Source: Armatimonadota bacterium
Lineage (GTDB): Bacteria > Armatimonadota > Fimbriimonadia > Fimbriimonadales > Fimbriimonadaceae
NCBI GenBank assembly: GCA_020438215.1
Contig: JAGQUX010000006.1
Coordinates: 1-64,000 of the forward strand
Reading direction: 5' to 3'
DNA: 64,000 nucleotides
Made by a program: the position numbers and the translations under genes. Below, piece by piece: positions 43,077 to 52,043 of this stretch (within the stretch, counting starts at the first letter, position 1; the number at the start of each line of letters is the position of its first letter). The notes beneath the pieces are model-generated. The model was not told the DNA's origin. It was given only the letters and a program-made list of their open reading frames with translations, and did no database searches.

Positions 43077-43841
43077 CTAAAGTGGTATGCGAAGTCCATC
43101 AAAAGCCAGCCGAATTTGCGGCGGCAATGTCAATTCCGTTTTGTCGTGATCGTAGTCATCACACAGGTGCGTGAAGTACGTCATCTTTGCCCCGATTTCT
43201 TGCGCAACTTCCAGCGATTTTTCAAAATGGAAGTGATTCGGGTGAGGGCGGAGCCGCACAGCATCCAAAACCAATACATCTAGCCCTTCCAAAAGCGGCA
43301 TCACATCAGCGGGGATGTGGCTAACATCGGTGATGTAGGCAAAGTTGTTCACTCGCAAGCCCATGCAGGGGATCTGGCCATGTTCCACCCAGAAAGTCCG
43401 AATCTTCATCCCGCCATGCTCAATCCATTCAGGGGCATCCCGCAAATCCATGCGCGGCACCCAGATTCCTTTCGGGAACTGCTGGAAAGCGTAAGGAAAT
43501 ATCCGTTTGATGTCCTCTTGGTACTGCGGAGAGGTGTAAACCGGAATCGGCTTTTCGTATTTCAAGCAAAACGCGCGGATGTCATCCATCCCCATCACAT
43601 GATCAGCATGGGTGTGGGTGATCAGCACGGCCTCAATGTCAAGGATATTCTCGCGCACCATTTGAATCCGCATCTCCGGCGCGCAATCCACAAGGACATT
43701 GCCTTCCGGCCCTTGCAAAAGCACAGAACACCGCGTGCGATGATTCTTGGGGTTAGCAAGGAATTCTTCCGGATACTCAATGCCCAGCGTAGGGACACCG
43801 TTGCTGGTGCCCGAACCGAGAATGATCGCCGTCCCCGACAT
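43077..43841 (-). CDS. MBL-fold hydrolase, PhnP-like
   Basis: A 254-residue metallo-beta-lactamase-fold phosphodiesterase. Metal site THTHADHVMGMDD, then ligands in DVSHIP and FTHLCDD; GSGTSNGVPTLG at the start. The layout matches the PhnP/cyclic phosphodiesterase group. It overlaps the preceding gene's stop. Confidence 0.85.
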   Translation of the reverse strand: MSGTAIILGSGTSNGVPTLGIEYPEEFLANPKNHRTRCSVLLQGPEGNVLVDCAPEMRIQMVRENILDIEAVLITHTHADHVMGMDDIRAFCLKYEKPIPVYTSPQYQEDIKRIFPYAFQQFPKGIWVPRMDLRDAPEWIEHGGMKIRTFWVEHGQIPCMGLRVNNFAYITDVSHIPADVMPLLEGLDVLVLDAVRLRPHPNHFHFEKSLEVAQEIGAKMTYFTHLCDDYDHDKTELTLPPQIRLAFDGLRIPL

Positions 43842-44449
43842 CAGCCTTGGAATGTGCGTTCAAGAACTTTAAGGGCGACAAAAGCACTCGGCAACTCGCA
43901 ATATTTAGAGATCCGCTCGAGGCACCGAGCATAGTTCCGCTCTGCAAGATCATCAGTAATGGGAGTTTCAATCAATGCCGTCCCGACAATCTCGACCGCC
44001 TGCATAAAGTACTTCGCCCGATTTTGCGGCAAAGTCCGGTTAGGGGTATTTGCGTAAGCCCGGCTCAAGTCTTCATAGATGGAATCCCAACTCCGGCCAG
44101 CGGCGATTTCCTTTTTCTGCCGTTGAAGCGCGTGTTCTTGAAGTCGGCGCCGCTCTTCAATCCGCTGTTTCTCGGTGACCCAATCGCTCTCAGTTGTGCC
44201 ATTGAGGACGTAGAGCGTCATCTTGTCGCCCATTTTCCGCGTCATCGTATCTTCGATGACTTTGCGGATTTGCGGCAACTTGAGGTGACCCGCAAGGTCG
44301 CTGGAACTGCTTTCCAGCCCAACGACGAGGTTCCCATCCTCAACTGTGATAGGGACACAAGCTCGGATTGCAGTCCAAACTCCAACCCCTGTCACTTGCT
44401 GGAGCATTTCCGGGACAGCGTCCTTCCACTCTTCCACGACGTTCGGCAT
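43841..44449 (-). CDS. Hypothetical protein with DnaA-domain-I-like N-terminus
   Basis: A 202-residue soluble protein. Residues 15-85 carry the pattern W...A......ITVEDGNLVVGL....SDLAGHLKLPQIRKVIED followed by KMTLYVLNG. That is reminiscent of the KH-like fold in DnaA domain I and in the DNA polymerase III tau C-terminus. The rest is a highly charged helix and a helical domain. Function unknown; it precedes the MBL gene with overlap. A GTG one codon upstream is possible, and CATAAT lies just before. Confidence 0.5.
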   Translation of the reverse strand: MPNVVEEWKDAVPEMLQQVTGVGVWTAIRACVPITVEDGNLVVGLESSSSDLAGHLKLPQIRKVIEDTMTRKMGDKMTLYVLNGTTESDWVTEKQRIEERRRLQEHALQRQKKEIAAGRSWDSIYEDLSRAYANTPNRTLPQNRAKYFMQAVEIVGTALIETPITDDLAERNYARCLERISKYCELPSAFVALKVLERTFQG

Positions 44450-44483
44450 CACTTTTGATTATGGCGAATATTGGCCCGTAACT

Positions 44484-45026
44484 TCACTTGGTTGCATCCC
44501 AAGAGGTGACTTCTTGGTGAGGATCGGGGCGTTTGAACTCAGGCTCGAACATGCTCATCCATTTTCCTTGGAAGGTCACTCGGCCGGTCATCCCTTCACC
44601 GCAATTCGCCAAAACCGTGTGGTGAGTCTCGAGTTCTCGCTTCTCGCCAGTTGGGAATTGAACCTGGACGTAGTACTTCAACTCCTCGGGCGGATACATA
44701 TCGGTGTCAAAAACGTGCTCGCCGCGTTTCGTATTCATGATGACCGCGATGATCCGGGTGCCGTCCACTTTTTGAACCGGCTTCTTATCATCCTTGCCGA
44801 AACTCTCTTTCAAACCTACGATTACGGCGGCGGCAAAACTCGCGATGCCAAGCAAGACCAACAAAATTCCGAGCCCGGCCGCGTTCATCAGCCCGAAATC
44901 GCCATGCATGACCACTTGCAAAGGTGCCCCCGCTAGCGCAATGACCGTCACAATCGGCCCAATAATCACCATCAGAATTCCTGCGACGATGAACCCAATA
45001 ATCTGTTTTTGCTTCCCCGTATTCAT
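44484..45026 (-). CDS. Two-helix membrane protein, function unknown
   Basis: A 180-residue protein with two N-terminal membrane helices (about 8-34 and 47-72) and a C-terminal soluble beta-rich domain. No family recognised. Its ribosome site GAGGG lies in the 3' arm of the upstream terminator hairpin. Confidence 0.6.
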   Translation of the reverse strand: MNTGKQKQIIGFIVAGILMVIIGPIVTVIALAGAPLQVVMHGDFGLMNAAGLGILLVLLGIASFAAAVIVGLKESFGKDDKKPVQKVDGTRIIAVIMNTKRGEHVFDTDMYPPEELKYYVQVQFPTGEKRELETHHTVLANCGEGMTGRVTFQGKWMSMFEPEFKRPDPHQEVTSWDATK

Positions 45027-45070
45027 AAAAATGCCCTCGTTTCCTATTGTAAAGGAATCGAGGGCAAATT
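45027..45070 (-). terminator. Rho-independent terminator after rng, overlapping next gene's leader
   Basis: GCCCTCG and CGAGGGC form a stem (45033-45039 with 45059-45065) extended by TTTCC/GGAA; on the minus strand it is followed by ATTTTT. The next gene's ATG follows immediately, and a TACAAT element lies in the loop. Confidence 0.8.
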
Positions 45071-45089
45071 TGCTACTTTGTGCAGATTC

Positions 45090-46886
45090 TTAGTTGAGTC
45101 GTCCTTTACCAGGGATGATCACATCAGCCACAGCAAAGGCTCGGCGGATATCAAGTAGGTTCACTTTCACCCGCTGACCGACTAGGTCGTGTCCATCAAT
45201 CAGTTCGACATAGAAACCGTCGTCTGTCCAACCGATCGCTTTGTAGCCGCTCATCGCGTGGGAACTGCGGACGTTGCATTCCAGAACCTGGGCTCGGCGG
45301 AAGTTCATCAGCTTGGCGTCGAAGCTTTCCATCGTTCCCGCTTCGATTTCGAACTCATCAATCTCAAAATCGTAGTTTGCGCGAAGGTAAACGCCGCGAT
45401 TCAGTTCGTGCTCAAGATCTTCAATCGCCTCGCCATCAGGGCCGATGAGAGATTCCACCACCGCCGGGTGACACTGAATAAAGAACGCATTGCCTTCTTC
45501 GTTCAGTTGGCGGCGCATAGCTCGCTCAATCCAAAGGCTGACGGTATCCGTGCTCGGGACACGTCCTCGGCCTTCGCACATCGGACATTCAACGGTGATC
45601 GCTTCGGTGACCGATTCGCCGGTTCGCTTCCGAGTGATCTCAACCAATCCTAGCGAGGAAATACGTCCAACTCGGTTTCGAGCGCGATCTTTCTCCAAAA
45701 CTTTGGTGAAGTGAGCAAGCAGTTTCTTCTTATCTTCTGCCGACTCCATGTCAATAAAGTCGATCACGATAATCCCACCCATATCTCGGAGGCGAAGCTG
45801 GCGACCCACCTCTTCAGCGGCTTCCATATTCGTTTTAAGGATCGTCTCGTTGAGGCTCGTCTTCCCGACCTGCTTCCCGGTGTTGATATCAATCGCGGTA
45901 AGAGCCTCCATTTGGTCGATGACCAAATATGCGCCGTTTTTCAGCCAAACCACCGGATCAAGCAACGAATCCAAATCCTTTTCAATCTTGTACTGATCAA
46001 AAATGGGTTCTTCTTGGTCGTAAAGCTCAATCTTATCCTTCAGCTTCGGCGCAACCATCCCCGCGACCATGCTGACCTTTTCGTATTCTTCTGGGTCATC
46101 AATCACGAGGCGATCAATTTCATCGCCGAATACGTCGCGGATGGTGCGATAGAGGAGAGTTTGATCGCGGTGAACAACCGCTGGTGCGCGAAGTCGCCGG
46201 GCATTTTCCATCACCTGGCTCCAAAGCTGTTGCAGGAACTGGATATCTGCCTTGAGTTCAGCTTCGGTGCGACCTTCACATTCCGTTCGCATCACGAGGC
46301 CGAAACCTTCTGGCATCAGCTTTTCACCAATGCGGCGAAGTCGCTCTCGCTCTTTCCGATCTTCAATCTTGCGGCTGACGCCCAAATGGTTGCCTTCCGG
46401 CATCAAAACCACATAGCGACCAGGAAGAGAAATTCGTGTTGTTACGCGGGCACCTTTGGTTCCGCGGGGCCCTTTAGTGACTTGCACCATCAGCTCTTGC
46501 CCCGGCTTGATCAATTCTTTGATCTTTCGGCGGCGCAACTCCGAGCGGCGAATGCTCGCTGGGCTGGTGTCGTGGGTTTCTTCCGGCAGGATGTCGGCGA
46601 CATAGAGGAAAGCGTTGCGTTCTAGTCCCAGATCAACAAATGCCGCGTCCATTCCAGGCAGTACGTTTTGAACAATCCCTTTGAAGATGGAGCCAACAAC
46701 CCGTTCTTCCCGCTCAACGCGGTACTCCATCAGCTTGCTGTCTTCCAGCAAAGCGATACGGGTTTCCCGGCTTGCGCAGTTCACCAAGATATCAATATTC
46801 TTGGGTTTGCCGCTTCCGGAGGTCGAGGCGCGCCGTGGCGCGCGAGTTGTCGTTTTTTTAGTTGTAGTCGTGCTTTTTCGGCTCAC
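45090..46886 (-). CDS. rng: Ribonuclease E/G
   Basis: Single-strand endoribonuclease of mRNA and rRNA processing; 598 residues from the GTG at 46886. S1 domain: GSIFKGIVQNVLPGMDAAFVD. Catalytic Asp residues lie in AIDINTGK and VIDFIDM. The zinc link is CPMCEGRG. The C-terminus ends in a TRAM-like segment with GQRVKVNLLDIRRAFAVADVI. A Ser/Thr/Lys-rich tail precedes the S1 domain. AAGGA eight bases before this GTG supports it; longer starts (46934, 47072) are less likely. No long RNase E degradosome scaffold is present. Confidence 0.93.
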   Translation of the reverse strand: MSRKSTTTTKKTTTRAPRRASTSGSGKPKNIDILVNCASRETRIALLEDSKLMEYRVEREERVVGSIFKGIVQNVLPGMDAAFVDLGLERNAFLYVADILPEETHDTSPASIRRSELRRRKIKELIKPGQELMVQVTKGPRGTKGARVTTRISLPGRYVVLMPEGNHLGVSRKIEDRKERERLRRIGEKLMPEGFGLVMRTECEGRTEAELKADIQFLQQLWSQVMENARRLRAPAVVHRDQTLLYRTIRDVFGDEIDRLVIDDPEEYEKVSMVAGMVAPKLKDKIELYDQEEPIFDQYKIEKDLDSLLDPVVWLKNGAYLVIDQMEALTAIDINTGKQVGKTSLNETILKTNMEAAEEVGRQLRLRDMGGIIVIDFIDMESAEDKKKLLAHFTKVLEKDRARNRVGRISSLGLVEITRKRTGESVTEAITVECPMCEGRGRVPSTDTVSLWIERAMRRQLNEEGNAFFIQCHPAVVESLIGPDGEAIEDLEHELNRGVYLRANYDFEIDEFEIEAGTMESFDAKLMNFRRAQVLECNVRSSHAMSGYKAIGWTDDGFYVELIDGHDLVGQRVKVNLLDIRRAFAVADVIIPGKGRLN

Positions 46887-47024
46887 GAGAAAAATCCTTG
46901 TTGTGGCTGACTTTGAGTTCAGCGGACTCTGCATCGTCTGGCGGCTCGGTTGATTCAACGCGACGGCGATGCCTGTGGAAAAATCATACCTTTCTGAACC
47001 AAGACGGGCCGGGGATCGGCTAGG

Positions 47025-47030
47025 TAGCAT
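47025..47030 (+). promoter_or_regulatory. -10-like TAGCAT, leaderless arrangement
   Basis: TAGCAT ends six bases before the GTG start at 47037. Confidence 0.5.
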
Positions 47031-47036
47031 GAACCT

Positions 47037-47357
47037 GTGCCAATTTACGAGTTCGAGTGTCAGAAATGTCACGCTAAGTTCAGCGAACTCGTTGGGATCA
47101 GTGAATCACTCGAATCTGTTACCTGCCCAAAGTGCGGAGCAAATCGGGTTCAAAAGCTGGTCAGCCGATTCCGGCGCGGACGGAGCGAAGACGACCGACT
47201 CTCAGAAGTCTCTGATCGGCTAGACTCAATGTCCGATCCTGATTCCGGCCAAGCAACACGAGAACTTGTCCGTGAAATGGGCAAGGCTCTGGACGAAGAT
47301 TTCAGCGACGAAGCAGAAGAGATGTTTGAAGAAGATATGGATGGGGGCGCAAAGTGA
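47037..47357 (+). CDS. FmdB-family zinc ribbon protein
   Basis: A 106-residue protein. The N-terminal zinc ribbon is YEFECQKCHAKF and TCPKCGANRVQKL, two CxxC pairs; the remainder is acidic and low-complexity. FmdB-type proteins are thought to be regulators, with unclear target. GTG start; stop overlaps tdk as GTGA. Confidence 0.88.
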   Translation: MPIYEFECQKCHAKFSELVGISESLESVTCPKCGANRVQKLVSRFRRGRSEDDRLSEVSDRLDSMSDPDSGQATRELVREMGKALDEDFSDEAEEMFEEDMDGGAK

Positions 47358-47944
47358 GAAAAAAAGTAGGGCAACTGACAGTTGTCTGCGGGAGCATGTA
47401 CGCCGGAAAAAGCGAAGAGCTGATTCGTCGTGCTCGCCGGGCACTCTACGCCAAAAAGAAAGTCCAAGTCTTCAAGCCGTGCATCGACCGTCGCTACGAT
47501 GAAGAAATGGTGGTCACCCACATGGGGGTTAAGCACGAGGCGATTCCGGTGGTCGGCGTTCTTGAACTGAGTCAATCGGTGGAAGCGGACACCGACTTTG
47601 TTTGTATTGAAGAGGTGCAGTTCTTCGACTCTTCTATCGTGGATCTGGTTGTTGCCTGGGCGGATGCTGGACTTGAAGTCGTTTGCGCCGGACTTGATCA
47701 AGATTTTCGTCGAAAACCGTTTGGGCCAATGGGCGATCTCATGGCGGTTGCTGATGAAGTCGTCAAGCTCCGCGCGATTTGCATCACGTGCGGGCGACCA
47801 GCCAGCCACACTCAGCGGATTATTGATGGCAACCCCGCTCGCGAAGACGATCCGATTGTTTTAATCGGGGCAACCGAAGCTTACGAAGCTCGGTGCCGAG
47901 GTTGCCACAAATTGCTCAAAGGCAAACGCAGAAAATCAGACTAG
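47354..47944 (+). CDS. tdk: Thymidine kinase
   Basis: Phosphorylates thymidine for salvage; 196 residues, type II. P-loop GSMYAGKSEEL, lid region, catalytic Glu in IEEVQFFD, and zinc pairs ITCGRPAS and RGCHKL. It uses a GTG start coupled to the FmdB-like gene. Confidence 0.96.
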   Translation: MRKKVGQLTVVCGSMYAGKSEELIRRARRALYAKKKVQVFKPCIDRRYDEEMVVTHMGVKHEAIPVVGVLELSQSVEADTDFVCIEEVQFFDSSIVDLVVAWADAGLEVVCAGLDQDFRRKPFGPMGDLMAVADEVVKLRAICITCGRPASHTQRIIDGNPAREDDPIVLIGATEAYEARCRGCHKLLKGKRRKSD

Positions 47945-48636
47945 CTCTTGGATTTTCGTAGAGTGCTTGTGTACTTCATATCGAACACTTGATCTTGCAC
48001 AGGAGCATTTGTCATCTCGCCCTGAGATTTCACGCGTAGCCCAGACTTGATGTCAATCCAGTGGAAGCCATTCCCGCCGGCGGTCTGAGTAGATTCTGAT
48101 TCATGCGCCTCGTACTTGATCTTATAGCATTCGTATCCATCAACGGATTCCTTTCCAACAATTTCGTAGCTCAGCTTTGTAGCGGGTGTTCCGAGATCGG
48201 CGTCATGATCGTATCGCACTTCCCAGCGGCTTCCCACTTCGACATCACCTTCCGGATATGACATCGCCCAAAGCCGCATAAATCGCATATGAAAAACGGT
48301 GGGCTCTTCGTTTTCGACCTTGGTTGGGAGCCCATTTTTGCCGTGATGAGAAGTGGCTAATTCTGTCCCCTGCGATTCGTCGTAGCCACCCATGTTAATG
48401 TACGACTCTACAATTTCGTTTTTCTGGGAGAAAGAACCATCCGCTTTCTTGGCGGTAACGGTCTCCCGCAGATGAGCGGTATAGAGGACTTCCTGGCCCT
48501 GCATATCCACTTTCACTTGCAGATCATATGAGTGGGGCTTGTCCTTCTCAGTGTACGGGGTTAGCTTGGCCGGAGCGAGTGCCATAACGGCAGTTGCGGC
48601 AGACAGAATTCCAATCGAGAGCAATCGAACTAACAT
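47941..48636 (-). CDS. Secreted protein, paralogue of the next gene
   Basis: A 231-residue exported protein, signal peptide ending near ALAPAKL. The mature part is beta-rich and closely parallels the product at 48748-49437: shared motifs include KADGS, EVGxxWE and DGYECYKIKYEAxES / DHDCYKIKYSVQET and the ending WIDIKSGLRV / YVDIKSGLIV. GAGGAG precedes the ATG at 48636. No enzyme motif is seen; likely a binding or structural cell-envelope protein. Confidence 0.8.
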   Translation of the reverse strand: MLVRLLSIGILSAATAVMALAPAKLTPYTEKDKPHSYDLQVKVDMQGQEVLYTAHLRETVTAKKADGSFSQKNEIVESYINMGGYDESQGTELATSHHGKNGLPTKVENEEPTVFHMRFMRLWAMSYPEGDVEVGSRWEVRYDHDADLGTPATKLSYEIVGKESVDGYECYKIKYEAHESESTQTAGGNGFHWIDIKSGLRVKSQGEMTNAPVQDQVFDMKYTSTLRKSKS

Positions 48637-48661
48637 ATTTCTCCTCGTTATGAGGCGGTTA

Positions 48662-48687
48662 CCGCAACGCTCTGATTTGCGTTGCGG
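48662..48687 (-). terminator. Hairpin between the tandem paralogues
   Basis: CCGCAACGC (48662-48670) with GCGTTGCGG (48679-48687), an inverted repeat in the gap between the two secreted-protein genes. Confidence 0.4.
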
Positions 48688-48692
48688 CAAAA

Positions 48693-48726
48693 GAGAAAAG
48701 GTCTGGAGACAATTGTCCCCAGACCT
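48693..48726 (-). terminator. Rho-independent terminator after paralogue 2
   Basis: On the minus strand GGTCTGG and CCAGACC (48700-48706 with 48719-48725) form a stem followed by TTTTCTCTTTT, just past the stop at 48748. Confidence 0.8.
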
Positions 48727-48747
48727 TCCATCATAAGATAAACGAGA

Positions 48748-49437
48748 TTATTTTACGAGTTCTTGTTTGAACTTGACGTTCATCTGCATACCGCCCATCG
48801 GCGCATTGTTCATGGTGCCTTCGGTTCGGACAATCAGACCGGACTTAATGTCAACGTATTGATGCCCAGCACCGGATGCTGCCATCGATCCTTCGGTTTC
48901 TTGGACGCTGTACTTGATCTTGTAGCAATCATGATCAAGTACTTTTTCCGTACCAACGATCTCAAAATTGAACTTGACCGGAGGGACACCGATCGTTTTG
49001 TTGGCATCGACCGCGTATTCCCACTTGTGGCCAACTTCAACTTCATTTTCTGGATAGATAAACGCGGCCAGGTTACTAAACCGGTAGGAATCCGAGGAGT
49101 TGTCGTCGCCCTGAATCAACGTAATGTAGCCACGATTGTTTCGGGATACTTCAGCAGTCGTGTCTTCACCAGCGGGCATTTCCCCGTCACCCATGTCAAT
49201 CACTTGATTCGACATGGATTCAGAGACCACATATGATCCGTCTGCTTTGACTTCCTTGATGACTTCCTTCGCATTCGCGCGGAACTGCATTTCCGCGCCC
49301 ATCATGTCAACGGTTGCAGAGAGTTTCCAGCTATGCGTTTCGCCTGCCTTCATTGCCCGTTTCAGCGGAGCAGGAGCCAAAGCCATTGCCGATGCGCCGA
49401 TCATCAGCGCGCAGAGTGAGAGAGAAATTGTCTTCAT
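48748..49437 (-). CDS. Secreted protein, tandem paralogue
   Basis: A 229-residue exported protein with signal peptide (MKTISLSLCALMIGASAMA). It is the tandem duplicate of the gene at 47941-48636, with the same beta-rich architecture and about the same length. ATG at 49437 has GAGG upstream; ATG two codons earlier is possible. Function unknown. Confidence 0.8.
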   Translation of the reverse strand: MKTISLSLCALMIGASAMALAPAPLKRAMKAGETHSWKLSATVDMMGAEMQFRANAKEVIKEVKADGSYVVSESMSNQVIDMGDGEMPAGEDTTAEVSRNNRGYITLIQGDDNSSDSYRFSNLAAFIYPENEVEVGHKWEYAVDANKTIGVPPVKFNFEIVGTEKVLDHDCYKIKYSVQETEGSMAASGAGHQYVDIKSGLIVRTEGTMNNAPMGGMQMNVKFKQELVK

Positions 49438-49541
49438 GGTCATCCTCTTGACAGGAAAACAATACTAGATGGTTCCGCAGTTAGTTTCGAAACTTCGCCA
49501 AACCCGGACTTTCACTCCTTTCCCATCGTATTGGAAAAGAT

Positions 49542-49772
49542 ATGGCGAATTTTGGAAAAGCGGTTGTCGTTTTTGGGGGAGTTGCCATTGTCTTGGGATT
49601 AATCATCTGGGGGCTTGGGGCACTTTTCCCAGATTTGAAGCCAGGGCGGCTACCCGGCGATATAGCCATTGAGCGGGACGGATTCCGCGCATATATCCCG
49701 ATCACCAGTATGATTGTGCTGAGCCTGATCCTGACTGGAATCATGTGGCTCATAGGATCGATTCGCCGTTGA
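49542..49772 (+). CDS. DUF2905 family membrane protein
   Basis: A 76-residue two-helix inner-membrane protein. Residues LFPDLKPGRLPGDIAIER between the helices are typical of DUF2905. Function unknown. GGAAAAG precedes the ATG. The stop overlaps the HAD start (TTGA). Confidence 0.88.
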   Translation: MANFGKAVVVFGGVAIVLGLIIWGLGALFPDLKPGRLPGDIAIERDGFRAYIPITSMIVLSLILTGIMWLIGSIRR

Positions 49773-50473
49773 ATATAAAAGCTATTAGTTTCGATTGCGC
49801 CCATACGCTGATGGATGTAAATTGGCAACCCGAGCAAGTTGCCTTGGAAGCAGCTTTTCAGGCTGGATTAAAGTTGGATCAGCAAGTGGCGGGCGAACAA
49901 TACATGCGCCTCCTTGGGTCACGGTGGGCGGACTATCTTCAGCGCAACTTGGGTGGCGATCAATCGAAAACTGACGCCTTCTGGGAAGAAATCACCGAAG
50001 ATTGGCTCACTGGGCTCGGGCAATCAACTTCAATTCGGGATGAGATCATCAGCCACGCCAACAAAATCTTATTTGGAACGAACAGTCAAGTTTTTGTTTT
50101 GTACTCGGACACCGTCAGTGCATTAGAAAAATTGAACTCGATGGGCATTCCACTTTGCGTGATCAGTAACTGGGATATCTCGCTTTTTCGGGCGCTAGAA
50201 ATGCACAACTTGGCCAAACATTTTGAGTTCGCTCTCGCATCCCACGTTGAAGGTTTTGAGAAGCCAGACCCCCGTCTCTTCCAACATGCTTCCGATAAGC
50301 TCGGGCTAGAACCCCGCGAAATCCTGCATATCGGCGACAACCCTCGTGACGACGTTGCAGGAGCGCGTGATTTTGGAATGAAGGCACTCCTGCTAGATCG
50401 ATCAGCCGAAGAATCAAGCGGACACACGATTCGCTCCCTCACCGAAATCCCTGCTTTACTCGATACGCTATGA
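49769..50473 (+). CDS. HAD-superfamily hydrolase
   Basis: A 234-residue haloacid dehalogenase-fold protein. Motif I reads FDCAHTL, lacking the second Asp of phosphatases, as in the REG-2/HDHD3 subgroup. Motif II VISNWD, motif III lysine in EKPDPRLF, motif IV GDNPRDDVAGA. Start TTG at 49769 overlaps the DUF2905 stop. It could be a phosphatase with altered motif or a dehalogenase-like protein. Confidence 0.8.
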   Translation: MNIKAISFDCAHTLMDVNWQPEQVALEAAFQAGLKLDQQVAGEQYMRLLGSRWADYLQRNLGGDQSKTDAFWEEITEDWLTGLGQSTSIRDEIISHANKILFGTNSQVFVLYSDTVSALEKLNSMGIPLCVISNWDISLFRALEMHNLAKHFEFALASHVEGFEKPDPRLFQHASDKLGLEPREILHIGDNPRDDVAGARDFGMKALLLDRSAEESSGHTIRSLTEIPALLDTL

Positions 50474-51480
50474 ACATCTCGGATTTCGACTACGAACTCC
50501 CGGAAGAGTTGATCGCCCAAACCGCGATTGAACCCCGCTCAAGCTCGCGCCTCCTTCATATTGATAAGGCGAGCGGCGAAATTTATCACCGACAGTTTCT
50601 GGATTGTATTGACCTGTTGGAATCCGACGACCTGCTAGTCCTGAACGAAACCCGGGTCACGGCCCGACGCGTATTCGGGCAAAAAGCTACCGGCGGGCAA
50701 GTGGAGTTCCTCATCCTCCGCCAGATCAAAAATCACGAAGTGCTGGCAATGGCAAAACCGGCAAAGCGATTGAAAGTTGGCGCTCGCATTCGCCTGGAAT
50801 CCGGGGAAGAGGTGGAGGTCACGGGTGAGCTTGAGAGTGGAATCCGGCAAATCAAGTTCTTGGAATCCCAGAATCTCGGTAAAACTCTGGGAAAACTGGG
50901 GCGAATCCCGCTTCCACCGTACATTCACACTCTCTTAGAAGACGAAGAGCGATACCAAACCACTTACTCCAGCATCGGCGGGAGTGCCGCCGCTCCCACC
51001 GCTGGGCTCCACTTCACCGCTGAGGTTTTTGAACAACTCAGCAAAAAGGGGGTGCAGTTCACCAAGGTCAGCTTGGATGTCGGCCTCGACACTTTCCGAC
51101 CGATCATGGCGGAAACGACTGAAGCCCACGAAATGCATGGCGAAACCTGTCGGGTCGGTGCGGAAACTGTCTCAGCCATCCAAAATTGCGCTGGACGGGT
51201 CATCGCAGTAGGGACTACGTCCGTACGCACTATCGAAAGTTTTTCAAAAGGGCACAGGCAATTATCCGAGGGAGAAATGTCCACCCATCTATTCATCACT
51301 CCTGGATATCAATGGCGAACTATTGACGGAATGTTCACAAACTTCCATATGCCACGCACAACAATGTTATTGATGCTCGCAGCCCTCTGCGGAAAGAGTG
51401 CACTCTTGTCTGCTTATGACCAAGCGGTCAAAAACCGGTACCGATTCCTCAGTTTGGGGGACTCCATGCTCATCTTGTGA
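50470..51480 (+). CDS. queA: S-adenosylmethionine:tRNA ribosyltransferase-isomerase
   Basis: Penultimate step of queuosine synthesis in tRNA; 336 residues. FDYELPEELIAQ at the start, then LLVLNETRV and GSAAAPTAGLHFT, all QueA signatures. Translationally coupled to the HAD gene with an ATGA-like overlap. No other que genes are in the window. Confidence 0.95.
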   Translation: MNISDFDYELPEELIAQTAIEPRSSSRLLHIDKASGEIYHRQFLDCIDLLESDDLLVLNETRVTARRVFGQKATGGQVEFLILRQIKNHEVLAMAKPAKRLKVGARIRLESGEEVEVTGELESGIRQIKFLESQNLGKTLGKLGRIPLPPYIHTLLEDEERYQTTYSSIGGSAAAPTAGLHFTAEVFEQLSKKGVQFTKVSLDVGLDTFRPIMAETTEAHEMHGETCRVGAETVSAIQNCAGRVIAVGTTSVRTIESFSKGHRQLSEGEMSTHLFITPGYQWRTIDGMFTNFHMPRTTMLLMLAALCGKSALLSAYDQAVKNRYRFLSLGDSMLIL

Positions 51481-51532
51481 AAGGAAGGGTCCAGATATTG
51501 CGCCCGTTGTGTATCATATCGGACGCACCACT

Positions 51533-52036
51533 ATGTCTACGACCAAGGAATTCGATCCGCTCGCTTATATCGAAAATTCATTTGTTGATACAAACGGGAA
51601 AAACAAGTCAAAAAAGCGGTCTTCACAGTTGGAGAATACGGGCAAGTTCCGCAAAACCCAGCTCAGCGCACCCCGACCGCGTCGTAGCAAGAAGGTGGAA
51701 GAAACTCCCGTTCTTGATGACGATCTGAAAGACATCTTGGAAATGATGCCCAAGGCCGTCGAATTCCTAGGCCAGTTCTTCACCGATAACGTTACCAGCA
51801 AGTACTACCAAGGCGAGTTCAAAGAAAATCGAAGCGAACTCATTCGCCGCTTGCTCGATCCAGAATTGACACTCGAAGAAACATCACGCCTTCTCGGTGT
51901 TTGCCCAGCAACAGTTCGACGCTACACCAACCGCGGATGGCTGGCTCACCACCGAACAAAAGGCGGTCAGCGACGTTTTCGGCTCTCTGGCGTTGTAAAA
52001 TTCGTAGAAGAACACGGGCGACTGCCTGAGGAGTAA
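51533..52036 (+). CDS. MerR-type HTH DNA-binding protein
   Basis: A 167-residue protein. The first 100 residues are charged and probably disordered. The C-terminal helix-turn-helix, LTLEETSRLLGVCPATVRRYTNRGWL, then RTKGGQRRFRLSGVVKFVEE, matches excisionase/MerR (BldC-like) folds. It may regulate a developmental or envelope gene. TATCAT lies 15 bases upstream of the ATG; no ribosome site. Confidence 0.75.
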   Translation: MSTTKEFDPLAYIENSFVDTNGKNKSKKRSSQLENTGKFRKTQLSAPRPRRSKKVEETPVLDDDLKDILEMMPKAVEFLGQFFTDNVTSKYYQGEFKENRSELIRRLLDPELTLEETSRLLGVCPATVRRYTNRGWLAHHRTKGGQRRFRLSGVVKFVEEHGRLPEE

Positions 52037-52043
52037 CACTTTA

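Noticed and set aside
45711-46625. Plus-strand frame of 304 codons opposite RNase E/G
   Set aside because: Antisense to conserved catalytic residues of rng; no family signature.
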